This document shows positions 1-13,785 of a stretch of DNA of 64,000 nt, piece after piece. The DNA comes from Hoplostethus atlanticus (lineage: Eukaryota > Chordata > Actinopteri > Trachichthyiformes > Trachichthyidae): contig JAXDDX010000035.1 in assembly GCA_034670405.1 (NCBI GenBank), forward strand, positions 2,613,001 through 2,677,000. Reading direction: 5' to 3'. Below the pieces are notes generated by a model. That model made no database searches, had not been told where the DNA came from, and worked only from the letters and a program-made list of their open reading frames with translations. Every line of letters begins with the position of its first letter. Within the stretch, counting starts at the first letter, position 1. The position numbers were made by a program, and so were the translations under genes.

Positions 1-3000
1 ACATTGTGCGTTCATTAATTAATGCAGGCAAAAACAATGTTGCCCAATATTTCCTTAAAAATCTAATTCAGTGTAATTTCTTCAGAGAGTTGCAGGCAAA
101 GCTTCAAATATAAAAGGCTGTTTGTTTTTCCTGTCCAAGGGATTGTTAGCTGCCAGCTTTTAATGGGGGATAAATTTTGGGGGCATGAGTAAAAACTCTT
201 TCTATGACTCTCACTAGTATGCAAGGTGCTGATGGCAGCAGGTCTGCGTTTGTTAACAATATCCCTACAGAGTTTGCAAATCCTAAAAAGACTTGAAAAA
301 CCCAGACTAACGGAGGGTAACTTGCAGGCTGTAACTTTTTGAAAACGTACCTTTTTGTAGTCCAACTATGCCATCAAAGGCTTATGTCCTGCTTTATTCT
401 TGATTGTGATATGGAGCAGGTGGGGGTAGGAAGAATACTGCGGCTTGTATCCTGTCGCGCAATAAAACTCATAAAAACACACACAGTGATATCCAGAGAA
501 ATCCAGAGACAAGTTGAAATACGGTGCATAACATGGCTTATACGGTAACTGGGATTCAAGTTACATATTTATAAAATGTACGTAGTAAAGATATAAAACT
601 GGATAGGGCTAACTGAGGTGTCAAACTGAAAGCTGATATCTTAGTTGAAGTCTTAGATGACAGATATCACCGTTCCAATTACAGAGACCACTTATCTGTC
701 ATCGTACTATTGACACTGGACTGTCTGGAAACCGCAAGAGCCATAAGTCTCCCATTGTAATTCATAAATTGTCCTTGTTTAGGTCATTCTCCAGCCTAAA
801 GATCAGGCTGCTCTGGCAGCTGGGGATGAAACTTGGGAGAGAGTGTTCCTTACTGACTCTGCCCCATGTTGCTTTCCCTTTGTTGTTTAATGAATAAATG
901 ACTCAATTATTGATCATCTCCAAGTCTATTAATTATTAAAACGTGCCTCTAGTTGAAAGTAGTGCTGGGGTTAATGTGGGTGATGTGTCGGCTTGGAAAA
1001 ACACCTCCTGCTTAATTGTAGTGATTAGCATTGGGTGCCCGCTGATTTACTTTGTGATGTCAGAGGCCGGTATACTGGAGAAAGAGAAAAGCATAAAACA
1101 TAATTTCATAGTAATTCTGTCACTATGTGAACTGATGTAGTACTTTGTTCATTTTTTTGAGGGTGGATTTTATTTCTGCATCGCAAAGGCTGTAACTACT
1201 ATTGTGCCAACATCGTAATTCAATAATCCGATGCAGGTTCAAGCTATACTGAAAAAAACCAAACACCAATTTAGTTGACTGTTCAGTGCATCGTAAAGTG
1301 AGTTAGCTATAGGTAAGTTAAGCCATGTTTATATGTATATGTAGGGTTAGATGTATCACTGTATTTTTAGCCAATGTTAGCTAGTTGTATCACAGTACAG
1401 GTAATGTTAGCCTTTCAATACATGCCCTTGGAACAGGTGGGTGCTAGGTGCCTTTGCTAGGTGGCATTTTGGCAGGCAACAGGCAACTTTTCAATTACAA
1501 ACCTACAAACAAACCTACCAGCATGACACTATGACATATGACATGATTGCACATTACCCTGGATGCAACTGTTGCACATTAAGACAGATGGAGAGACAAT
1601 ATTTCAGAGAATGCAAAGCACCGCCACGCAAGACCAACAACAGGGAAAAAAAACGGGCTTGGAAGTGTGGATCTGGATGTTGGATTTATCAGGCTCTTGA
1701 CATGACCTCTTTCAACTTGAAATACACAAGTCCTTTGATTGCTTCAGTCTCCCTGACATGAGCTTTCAATCCCGCCCTTTGAGAGCAATTCCCTGGCTAG
1801 GCTTTGTCATCTATATTTTCACAATTGTTTGGAGTCCTGATTTTGAGGAGCAGTCAGAGACTGATCGGTTTTACCTTGTCTGACCTCCCCTCCCATCCAC
1901 CAGAGATGGAGGGATATCCAGTCCTTGTCAAATACTGCACGCACATTCAATTATCTAAAAAGACTGTTGATCTTAGAAACCTCTTTGTAGTCAAAGATAG
2001 CATCAAATCAAACCAATCCAACCAATTGCTATCCTTTTTGTTCTTACAGGGCTACTAAAAATCCCTTTGATGTTAAAATTAATAATTATTTTTTTACTCT
2101 GATATTCTGCACAGTATTGTAATCCCAGTCAACTTCAATTAAATGAACTTGTAGTACTTTAACTTTTGCCTCATGAAGTTGTGCAGTTACTTGTTATTTT
2201 CAATCTCTCTGATGTCTTTGTTAGAAAATTCAGCTTGACAATGCATTTTCAGTAATTGACTAATTTATTTATGTGCATGTGCAGAAGAAGGATGGAGTAA
2301 GAAAAAAAAACAAAGAAAGCTACAATGAAAAAGAAATGTGAAGAAGCATGAAGTCAGCAGAGGCATGTTTAAGGTAGATAAGGTGAAACCAATTGACAGT
2401 CCCTGCTCTTTCCCAGTGGCAACAGACATTTTATTGGCAAGTCAGTAGATAGTCTCCCCAGCCCAAGAATGAGCTAGAGAATTGCAACAGCTGGAGAAAA
2501 TGCTATTGGTCACAGCGAGTCATTGAAAATGGAAGTCTCTGAGCTGTGAGCTTCCATGAAATACTGCTTTTCCTCCTTTAGGAAGGTGTGGCATCTTTCT
2601 AATGAGATCCTGCTATCACACTTGAAGTCAGAATTCACAAAGTAATTATCACATATGAGTCACAAAAAAAACTTTTCAAGATGTGCGAGTTTGTTCCTTT
2701 TTGTGTTCTTCTTTATGGGGGATTAGATTTGAGAAAGTGCTATCGCTCTTGTGGAATTAACAAATTACGTGATTTCAAAGCTGTCATCGTGACTCACTGG
2801 AATAAGGCAGACTGAACATTGCAAATCAGCATGCCTTCGATTTCTATGGATTTTCGGAAGAAGCAGGGAGAGACCTCATGCTAGGCGGGGGGAAACATCT
2901 TATCATGCTTTGGGGAGAAAATGGACAGTTTATTAGGGAATGGCTAAAGAAATGTGTCACAGCAACCCTCATATAGCTCTGGGATAGGTTCCCTGGACAC

Positions 3001-3584
3001 TCCGTCTCTGGCATTTGTCCCTTGATTAGTAGGCTTGGGCGGCTCAGCACATGGTGGGAAGGATTGACAGTTCACAGCTTGCTTTCAGAGCTGGCTGAGT
3101 GAATGTTTTAAACAGCGTGATGGGCGGCTTCAACACACACAGATATACGGTCACACAGAGGGCTTTGGCGAGCCGCTCCCAAAACAGAAAAACACCGGAT
3201 CCACGACGCAGAGCTATCCGTGGCTAATTAGATGTGACGGGCGGTTGAAAGTGAGTTAAAATGTAATCTATTCATAATCATGACATTAGGATGAATATTG
3301 AATTTGACATGTTGCGATGCATTCAGTCGTGTCCAGGAAACATGAGTTAAGGTCAGAGAGTGTTGCTCACACAGAAGTCACCCTACGTGGTTACCGTAGA
3401 CGTCCCTGAAAGATAGCGCCACTGTCTTGCACAGTCAAAGTAATTGTATTAAAGTCAATGAAATTTTGTTTTTTTCCCAGCATGCTTTAGACTCTGCTCG
3501 TATGTTAGTGACTGATTTACACAGCCCTATTACTGTACCTTATTATGCAGATTGTCTCTTGATCTTGCTGTCTCTGACCCTGCC

Positions 3585-3716
3585 ACCCCCCCCCCCCCAC
3601 CCACACACACACACACACACACACTGTCTTTTTCCCTCTCAATCTCACTGTCTCTGACCCTGCCCCCGCTCCCTCTTATTCTCTCTCTCCTCTCTCTCTC
3701 TCTAATTCTGCAGTGC
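3585..3716. repeat. poly-C / (CA)n / CT-rich simple repeat
   Basis: A run of 14 C (3585-3598) leads into a (CA)n tract ending at about 3624, followed by a CT-rich stretch to about 3716. A phrase CTGTCTCTGACCCTGCC occurs both just before the C run and after the CA tract, so the tract appears to sit inside a short local duplication. Short open frames here are repeat artefacts. Confidence 0.9.
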
Positions 3717-6700
3717 AGCAAAATTATGATATGGTGAAGGTGGGGGGGGGGGTGTATCTGAGATAGTTGTCAGCTGTTACAAAGGAAATCCATCAAAACC
3801 TTGAGACAGAGCGCAGTGTATCTCCACATTTAATTTCAGCTCGGGGTTTGTGCATTAAGTATCGAGAGCCATCCCTGCCAGGAATTTGAGATTTTCATAA
3901 GCTCATTAGTGATTGCGCCACAGATCATCGGGTTGGGGTGAGCAATTACGCTACAAGTGCAAGAAGCCAGCTTATAAAAAAATATGTTAATCAATATTGG
4001 CTTCAAGGGTACTGGTTCAAATTCTAACAGGATCATAATGTAACAAATGTAGTTATATTTTTCTGATTGAATTAAATCAGGGTGGAAAATATAGATACTA
4101 AGCCCACCATCAATTTCCTATTATTTAGTATTTAGTTTCGTTATCAAAATGAGCATTGTAGCACAGCGTGGCCGTAAAGACCAAATTACAGCGAACGAGG
4201 GCATTTCTATTCTTTTTCATCCATTTAGATAACATGACCCGGAGAAGGGTTTAAATGAGGCACAGCAGAACCAAGTGGGGCCAAGGGAGGATTCCACCTA
4301 GTCCATCTGTCTGAATGATTAGTGTAGGTGGTCAGAGTAACACTAAAGGTCTGCTTGGGAATTTAACCCTGATTAGAGGGTAAACAATATCATTCGTGAT
4401 AAGTAGGCCTGCTTCATGATATCACTAATGACTACTAAAGAAATTATCACCCACGTCGTTTGCCAGGAAAAGTGTTTCTTTCAGTATTTTTATGGTTTTA
4501 TGGTTTTTGCTGGTAAAGGCCGTTGCTTTGTCTTGACAAAAATCAGGCCTCTATAGAAAGAGGTTTTTCTCATGCCATGATTGTGTGTGCTTTTGGTGAT
4601 ATAGTGAGGAGATGTACCATAACTGCCTCATTTTTGCCTCTGTTTATAACTGATTTTAAAATGTGGAGGCCCACTCTGGAGACCATGTGGTTGTGTGCTC
4701 CTCATCAAATGCTGATCTTCTTTTCTTTGCTTGTATAAGGGAACACATTAACTTTTCATGAGGACAAAATTGAGGGTAAAAAGCATGCAGTTAGGAAACT
4801 ATAGAATAAATCAGATTAAAATGTTCTGCACTATGGGTTCTGGCTCTGAGACGGTACTGACGGTACTTTTTTATTACAGTCATACAGCTTTTCTATTCTC
4901 TTTGCACATGTACAACTACTCTTGGTGCTTGTACTTACAATTAATTGTGTTTACTATTTCATGTATGTCTTTTCTCTATCTCCCTCTTTCTCTGTCTCTT
5001 CCTATCTCGTTTGAACCAGCCGGGTACATTTCAATTCCAATGTGCATTGTGTGTACCCACAAATGGCATATAAATTTGATAACCAATGACTAAAAGAGCT
5101 GCAGGTGTACTGGCTTTTTTCCACACGCTTCACTCCAGGACTGCAGGACAGTACATATGCCCATGTAGCTTCATATTTAAAAAAATATAGCTTATATATA
5201 CACTGACGCTGTGCCCAACAGCAGGACGATATTTAATACCTGCCACGCAGCCCCCAAAATGGTTGTTCCTGTGTCCTGCAGTTATTAATCTCATTACAGT
5301 TAATTCAACCATTTGGTTCATATAACTACACCCACCCACACCAGTAGGCTATCTCAAGAGATTGTGCTGAGAGAATTAGAGAGGGGCACTTAGCTCTGCT
5401 TTACTTACTCTCCTCCCTTTACTTTCGGCTCTTCAGATACACACTGCAGAAAGATCAGATGACATAATGTAAAGACCATAAAAGTGTCAGGCTCCTTTTG
5501 ATTCTGATGGTTTTTTGAACAGCTCAATGTTTTATATTTTTTTTACTATTACGGCACAGATTCCAAAGCAGAACTAAACCATAAAATGCTAGCTTTCATT
5601 TGATGCACTTATATTTGGTACTGGCCTAAATAATGTTGTTATTGTAGCCTGCTAGGATTGCGATTGCTAAGCTGGACTACATGCCCTGTGTCCCATCATT
5701 TCAGAACACACAGTTTTACTTGAATGTGGGTATAGCAGAATGACCATGTCCTGTTTTTTCAGCACCGCTACTGCTTTGACAGTAGTGGCTGGAGGGCAGC
5801 GGCATTGATCTGAGCCTGAATGGTTGAAATGGAAAAGATCAATCAAAAGCAAAAGGGTTATCAGATTGTATGAAATCTAATAATATGACTCTCATGAGGA
5901 GAGCTCTCTGCACCAATGTAACCATCGATCCCTTTCTCAAGTTGCTGTTTCAATTAGACAGCTCTTATCAATGGCCTCCACATATGGAATAACACAAGCC
6001 TAAATAGATCAGTATCTTTTATGTGCTGTCCAATATTACAAATATGTCCAATATCAAGGACAGGGCCTCCTGGGATGTAAATCTTTACACAATGCTGTAG
6101 CCTGTGTGTGAACTTGTTGTACAATCAGTTCACTTGACAGGATGGAGCAGACATAAAAATCGGCAAGTGAGAACGTTCCATTTTGCCGCGGTGTCTCATC
6201 TAACGTCTAGCATTTCTTCTGTTATTCTCAGAGTGATAGGGAGTCTTATAGCTGTTGACAGTTACAACGATGGGCCCGGGTTGCAGGCAAGCTTTACTTC
6301 CAGGGTAGAAATTTGTCTTTTTGTTTTATTTTGGTCTTTTTAGCATAGGCATTCATTTGTTACCAAGTAGACATTTTGAAAGTAATGGTCCCTGAAGAGA
6401 GTGTAATGACATCATCTCCTCTCTTCATAGCATAAAGGCACACACCTCACCGATCACTACCGACAGACAAGATGGGAAAGTGTCTTGCCATCTTGCCACA
6501 GATTCTGCAAACATTTTGTCTCCACTGAATTTTGAAATGTATCCAACAGCATTTATGTGCCTTTGAAATTTGCCATAATAGCGTGAGAATTCAGAGTTGC
6601 ATAGATAGCCTTATGTAAATCCCCATTTAATATGACCTTCTTTTCCTTTCATGGCAAAGGGATGAGTCACCAACAAGGGTAGCTCAAATTCCATTATTGA

Positions 6701-9700
6701 GGAGGCTTTGGGCATGAGCTACAGGGGAAAGGGTGGCAACACCCAGACAAGATGAATCCCAAAATAATTAGGTTGACTCGGATTACAAAATGTGAAAACG
6801 AGGTACTCCTGTAAAAAGGCACATTATGTTTTGCCAGCTTTTGCCAGCTGATTAAAGAGACATCGCATGCCCAACGGCTTTTTTTTTTTTCCTTTGGTGT
6901 TATATTTTGGTGCAATGTGCATTTGGAGATATTTTACATAATTTTAATGTCATCATTTTGAGCTTTTTTTTACTCTCCTCACCGCACAGTTATTGTTCAC
7001 TGGATTCCCCAAAAAGCATTATAAAATAAATGTCTCGTTTCATTTATAGCTTGGCAACACTTCCATGCGACTCCATTATCATTTTTCCTCACCTCCTGTA
7101 GCTACAGCTTGTATCATTCTAGGACCAAACATGTAAGAGTGAAGTTATCAGCTCAGCAGGGTCTGGTTAAAATAGACCATGACTATCAGTGCGAGGGGAA
7201 AATGGGCTTAGCATCGGCCTGTTAGCTGTTCCTGTCTTTCATGTGAGCTCTGCCTTATCACCCTGCATGCCGTGTCACCCCTGTGATAACTGTGACCGCA
7301 AAACAACATTACAAGAAAACGTTACAAGAATTAATTTATTGCCTTGTTTCATACGTCAATCACTCAATTACATCTAGCTTTAAGCCCTTGTTTGGAGAGT
7401 GAAGGTGAAGGGTCAAGATTGAAAGGTCACATTTAATGAAGCGCTAAAGCACTGCAATTACAGTTTTAATCGGCTGAGGTTGATTGAGGGAATTCAAAGC
7501 AACATGTGCTGCTCTGGATGACTGAATTATCAAAGCAGAACTCATCTAAATAGTCAGTCACTAAAAACACCAGCGAGCGAATCCACACTGTTGCCAACGG
7601 ATGATTTGCGAATCCTCATGCTGTACGTCCATAATATGAGCTTATAACTAGACGGGTATCAAAGCTATTTTCAAAGAATATCACATCATAATGTAGTCCT
7701 GGATCATTTTGTGGTTCTCTCGGTGTTTCGTCTGATCTCAAGATTTTGACGTGGGGGGAAGATGCGACTCGATAATCCCTGATTTAACATGTAACTAGAA
7801 CAAGAGGCAGCCTGAGTGTTTCTCCTTGTGGTTTTTGGGGGTTTATTGCACTCAGAGATGCAGTTGCAATCGAATACTACCTCTGGGGGCTTGAGCATAT
7901 ACAATGATTTGGGCCAGAGGGATTGTGACCAGCTCCAGTGAGTCTGCAATATACATAGGAGCATACAGTACACCTGCATGTTCGTTCAGTTACTCCCCTT
8001 CCTTGTAGTAACGCTGACATATCAGACCATTGTTTGTCATTGTCATATTTCCCGAGCCTCAGCTTAAAGGAGCATCCATTCCGTCCCTATGCAGTCGGCG
8101 CTCATGCATTTTTCATGAATACCCACTGGAGTTCCTTTGAAAGACTACTTTCTTTAGTCACCATCTGAGTTTGGTTTCTGTGCCTGTGATATGTGTGTAG
8201 AGGGGAGAAAATTGCATTGCCCCCTGATAAAGGCCATAGATGATGAATAAGGCTGGCGGAGCTGGAATCTCTCAAAGTAGGGCAGATTAATTAGAACAAC
8301 TACATCGAAGTCCCCCTTCACACCCGTGCGATTCTCTACAACTTATTGAAAATAGAAGAAAAAAAATTTCTGATCAGAGGTTCATCTGCCTTTTAAATAT
8401 AATGATTCCCTTTTCTCTTAGTGGTTAATCTCAAATGAAAACCTCGCTGACACACCAGGGTTTTATTATTTCACGGCAGAAGCAATAGTTCAACAAATGC
8501 TATCAATCTCTGCAATATGCCGGTCTGCATCAGACACCCGCTTCGCCGCCTGGCCCCTTCAGAGACTCCTGAGCGGAATGGAACATAGTCAGCAGAAGAA
8601 AGTCAGGACCGGGAAATGGGAGTGAACTCATTCAGCCACTGAGAGCCCTATCAACCACAAGATGAAAAATACTTGTAGATAGAAAGGGGGCATCTTAGAC
8701 GTAATGAAACTGACAAAACTGTTTTTAAGGTAAGGGAAACAAAAAGGTGGACATTGAAGCCGATAGAAAAATGAGGAAACAAAGCACTGGCGGAGAAGAG
8801 GGATTTTCTGTTTTACGTTTAAAGTCCTCATGCTTTACTCCAGCAGGTTCCAATAGATCACTGGAAGGAGGGGATGGTTAATTAACTTCATCTTGTTCGC
8901 CTCTGAGCTCAATTTTCAAAAAATAATCTTTTCTAGCACAATGTCAGAAATACAATTATATGGTACACTTATTCCTGACAATTCAATTATCATCAAACAT
9001 AAAAAGTCATAATTTCACACACTGTACATCTTCAATGGTAGATCAGCTCATGGAGGTTAAATACTGTATGGTGTAGAATTTTGTTTTTGCCAAATTAGGG
9101 TTTTAAGAGTCATACCCGTCAGCAAAACATTTCAAAAAAGTCATGACTTTAAAGCCTATATTTGACTGCTTTACAGTATACAGGCTTTTAGGGCTGTAAG
9201 GGACAGATAGCATTCCCACCCCAGATCATTTTCACCAATGGCAGAAGTAGCCAGTGTTAGAAGGAACTAGAGGAAAATCTCCTTCCTCAGCATCACATCA
9301 CACACAAGATTTGATTTACTGTGGCATGTATCTGCAAGAAACTGATAAACACGTCCCCTTATAGCCATTCAGGGGTTTACTGCCCTTGTTCTTATGGTGG
9401 GAAATTTAAGAGGAACATGGAGAATGAGCAAAGCGGCTCACAACTGGTAAACATATTAAACTCAGTTGGGTTTTAGGACTTAGTGATGCTCCATGATGCC
9501 TGTGATGTTGACCATCCTCAGTTTCGTATTCAGTGAATGACAACTTTCAATATCCACTAAAAGTGTTTTGCATTAAAACAAAAAAGTTTGCAGCTTTCTT
9601 TATTTGGGGCTTTACATCGTTTAAAACATTGTTTCATCAAACATGAATATAACATGGATATCAGTATAACAGCTTTATTACATATTTATTTATCTTAGAT

Positions 9701-10079
9701 GATTATGGTAGCACATTTCAAAATAAATGTCATGCTGGGATATAATTAAAATATGAATTCAGCTAATTAAAGTTATATTGGTCCAGAGAGATGGATGAAA
9801 ATTTAACATTTAGTTGAATCAAATGAAGAGATGAGAGGGACTAGATTATATAGAGACTATACTGTATATATATAGTAGAGGTGTGCAGAGATCTGTATTT
9901 ATTCATCCAACAAAATGATTTGTATTTGTATTCAGATAAATTGATAATACTGAGATATTAAAGTATTAAACTCATGGTTTTACAATGACCTTTTAACAAT
10001 AATGAAGCCTAAAAAGCAATAATGTAGATGTTACGGTAAGCCATAAACAAAGGCTTCTATAAACACAGCCAGAACATTC

Positions 10080-11050
10080 ATAGCCATACTTCAGATCGTT
10101 GTCATGTTGAAAGATGAAATCCTCCGTTGACTTGCACTTTTTTGCAGATGGCAGCAGATTTTTTCTCGAAATAATCTTGCTATCTGGAGCTATTCATTTC
10201 CCCCTCTATCCTGACCAGAGCCCCTGTCCCCCAATGAAGAGAAACAGCCCCATAGCATGATGCTGCCACCACCATGCTTAACAATAGCTACTGTGCTCCT
10301 CGGGGCGCCGGTGGCTCTGCGCCAAACATATCTTTTGGAATCATCCCAGGTTTTATCAGACCATAAGGCATTTCCCTACATGGTTTGGGGAAATTGACAG
10401 TGTCTGCTTTCATAATTAGGACTAGATTGGATGGTGTAATGAAAAATTCTTACATGTTGTCACCCTATTACCCCACAGCCCACAAATTATGGAGAACCTG
10501 TAAAATGCTGTGGAATGGCCAGACTTCGCCATGCAGTCCTGCAGTTGCTTTAAGGTTGCTGTGGCCCCATGGCTTCCCTGATGAGCTTCCCTCTTGCACT
10601 ATCATCCATCTTGGAGGCATAGCCTGATCCTGGTGGTGCCATATTTCCTCCACTTTTTGATTATGGTCCTCAATGATGTTCCAGGCTATATTTAGGGTCT
10701 TTTTTTTGTATCCCTTTCAACTATGCAGCAAACCCTCAGCAAAAAATGAAATCACTTCAAATGATTTCAAGTGAATGCAAATTAATTTTGTGCATGCTTT
10801 GGAATGTGATTAGTTAAATCTTAACATAATTATAACTCCCAATTATAAGAGGTGTGCACACCTACGCAATCAAGGTATTTTAGTTTTCCATTTCCATTTT
10901 TTTAAATTTTGTTTTACCTTGACTTTGCTGGTTACTGCATCCAAATGAAAGTCAACAAAAAGTAATTTAATGTGTTTCAATTTCAGACCTTAAGGCAATA
11001 AAAAATTGAAAATATGCAATAATGTTCAGACTGCTTGTATCCACTGTGTA
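10080..11050 (-). mobile_element. Tc1/mariner-like transposon remnant
   Basis: On the minus strand this region reads as decayed Tc1-type transposase. At about 10283-10250 it encodes [11 protein letters not shown], the conserved Tc1 block. About 50 codons further on, at about 10120-10090, it encodes FIFQHDNDLK, matching the second conserved block. The right side (10840-11050) resembles the non-coding end of common fish Tc1 elements and ends near CCACTGTGTA at 11041-11050. The left end is not defined and no matching inverted repeat was found there, so the copy looks truncated. Multiple frame changes mean it cannot encode an active transposase. It lies within the grm4 intron. Confidence 0.8.
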
Positions 11051-12212
11051 TGTATTATTATATCTACTTTAATATGTAGTTATTAGTTATTATATAGTTA
11101 TTATACATTATTAATATACAGAACATCATTTATGTATAAATCTCCAGGTAAGACCTTTAAGAATGATATGGTATGGTAAGAATATCTGAACTTTTATTAC
11201 ACTTATTTTATTATTGAATTTGTACATTAGGAATCGATGGGAGAGTGTAAATTTATCAAGTGGAAATTTCAAAATAAATGTCTTCCTGGCAATCGAGAAT
11301 TGCCATTTTATCTAAAAAGCATTCATTGGTACTTGAAAGCACATGTTTTGAAGATGTCTGACAGTGTTTGCTGTTTGTTACATGCAGCACCCCCATTGTG
11401 GTACCATCATTGTGCTTCTGGCAGGGGAGGGAGCCTTCTCAAGGAATGAAAAGAACAACAGTATTTTTGAAAGAACAGAAACTTAACCAGGAAAGGAAGT
11501 GATTTCTAATGTTCCACAAACATAAACATTATTATGAGAGCCAAGAAAAATTGTTCATATTATTGTTTCTTATTGTTTTTATTGTCAATGTCTTCTGAGA
11601 AAGGCATTACACAGTAAAACCAATGAACATTTCATTGTAAGCTGAGGAAGGATTTTCTTTCTATCCACTGCCCTCTCCTCCTTTCTCCTCCTCTCCTCTC
11701 TATGGATTGGGTAGCATAGAAAAGATGTGCGATAAGATCACAGGGACAAATCTTGGTGACCTCTCCTATCTGTACTAAGTTCAGATCACAAACACGACTC
11801 AAGCTGAAGAATTGATGCTGCTTCGATAAGGCACAGATACAGACAGATACAGGCAAACTGCTCTAAAAACTCAACTCATCTACAAACGTCTGACCAACAG
11901 AATTTCCCTGAGGGGAAACAGGCTACCTTGTCCCTTGTGCACGGTGGTTGGCAATGATAATGATGATGAAGATGTCCAAGTAAGTTGAGCAGCCTACTTT
12001 GATGTTACGCTTACAACCTGTTGATGTTATATGTTTTATGATTGTTATGATGACATTGCTGATGTGGAAGATGTGCTCTAACTATACAGTATGTGTCACA
12101 GTGGACAACCCTGTTTCCTAATTTGTTGCATTTATTTATATGGACTTTGTGTATTGGATATTGTTGTTGCTTTGTATTAAAGACAAGTAACACTACACTA
12201 CTACACACTACT

Positions 12213-12452
12213 GTACCCTGCTCTACTCTGCTCTGCTCTGCTCTGCTCAACTCTACTCTCTACTCTCTACTCTACTTTATTCTCTGCTCTACTCTACTTG
12301 GCTCTGCTCTGCTCTGCTCTGCTCTGCTCTGCTCTGCTCAACTCTCGGCTCGGCTCGGCTCGGCTCGGCTCGGCTCGGCCCTGCTCTGCTTGACTCGACT
12401 CGGCTCTCTACTCTACTATACTCAGCTCTACTCTGCTCTAGTCTAGTCTATA
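12213..12452. repeat. pentanucleotide array (CTCTG/CTCGG/CTCTA variants)
   Basis: About 240 bp of pyrimidine-skewed pentamers. CTCTG repeats occur near 12225-12248 and 12300-12340. They grade into about eight CTCGG units at 12343-12380 and then degenerate CTCTA/CTAGT units. All three plus-strand frames stay open, which produces spurious small proteins. It is a simple satellite-like array, not a gene. Confidence 0.95.
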
Positions 12453-12777
12453 TTCTGGCTACCTAACAATAGAGTTAGAATGTTTTTCAGTTAAAAAAAG
12501 ATAATTTCCTTAAGGACTTTTGTTTTGAAATTGTAATGCTCAATAAATGATGTGCTCATAATGTCACATAGGACATAGTGAGTATTACATTGAAACTGAA
12601 TGAAAGCTGCCCTACAGCATAACTCCAGCCATTTTCGACTCGGGCCTTATTTTGTCATCTTCCATCATATTGATCGATTCTGACCAAAATCTCATCAATC
12701 AGCGGCTCTCCAATACACTTCTATTGCCACTGTCCCACCTGGAGAGAATGGCACCAGCTGGCACGTGTATGAACATA

Positions 12778-13232
12778 TTTAAAGCTGCACTGGGCAACTT
12801 TGCACACTGGCAGCTCCAAATGGCAGCGAAAGGTAAAAAATGGAACTATTAACTAACTACTTTAATACACAGAAATCATGTGACATGACATCAGTAAACT
12901 GCACACAGCACACTCATGTCTATCAACCCGGCCGGTCTGTGATTGTTTTATACCAAAGAGACGAGAGAGGCAAAAGATCTAACGTTGCTGAGTTCAGCTT
13001 TCTCTGGTTGGACTGTTTCGCTCACTGCTGTTTTTATTTTGCTAGTTTTGATTCATCAGTTCCTGTGGCTGGAGAAGTGTTCATATGCTATTTCATTTGG
13101 GCAAATTATGTGAATCTACGGGGTCTCGATTATGGGGGATGTAATGCCCTCATCTGTTGCAGACCCACTCTCTGATTCCGGCTGGTAAAATTAGTGTAGT
13201 TCAAATAAAAATCTTGCCTAGTGTTCCTTTAC
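12778..13232 (-). mobile_element. MITE, copy A (same family as 40987-41371, opposite orientation)
   Basis: The left end TTTAAAGCTGCACTGGGC (12778 on) and the right end CTTGCCTAGTGTTCCTTTA (13213-13231) form imperfect terminal inverted repeats. Read on the minus strand, its interior aligns with the plus strand of 40987-41371. Shared blocks include one with GAGACCC, ATTTGCCCAAAT, CTTTTGCCTCT, an ATCACAGAC block and CAGTTTAC, in the same order. It has no transposase. The superfamily is uncertain: the flanking TTAA-like ends hint at a piggyBac-type element, but this is inference. It lies in the grm4 intron. Confidence 0.75.
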
Positions 13233-13734
13233 AAGGAAAACATTTACAATCTTTTCACCTTTGTATTCCCATTTTTCTTCTATAATTGAGTACACTGCAT
13301 TGATTTCATTGTATTACTAACACTTGAGCGCATGGTCAAACAAGGCTGGTCTCAGTGTAGGTTGCCTCCCTGTGCGTTGCGTGTGTGTTAAATCAGCAGA
13401 GCTTGGCTGTGGCCTGTATCGACTACACAGAGCATCTGCCCAGAGGCAGTTTCCATGGGAGGACGGGCTCCTAGATTTCTTCATCATCTAGAGTGTGCTA
13501 GACATGTGTGTAATGGTCTCGCTCATGCCTCACTGCCTTTTCTCACTGAGTATCGCATTGAGTTTTCCCAGAGTGTCTTCGGTCTGGGAAAACTCCATAC
13601 TGAATTACACAGAGCCTTGGTGGGGGTTGACAAACACTCTTCCACAATTCCCGACAGGTCCAGTGGCCTTTTCACAAATAGACACCCACACTGCACACAC
13701 GAGATTGTAAGCACTTAAGCCCAAACATGTGCAC

Positions 13735-13785
13735 ACAGATGCACGCATACACGCTCACACACACCCATACACGCAGGCACACATG
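13735..13785. repeat. imperfect CA-rich repeat
   Basis: Degenerate CACA/CGCA simple sequence in the grm4 intron. Nothing else recognised. Confidence 0.7.

Noticed and set aside
12093-12446. 117-codon plus-strand open frame
   Set aside because: It runs through the pentanucleotide array, where every frame stays open. The composition is repetitive Leu/Cys/Ser/Ala with no domain.
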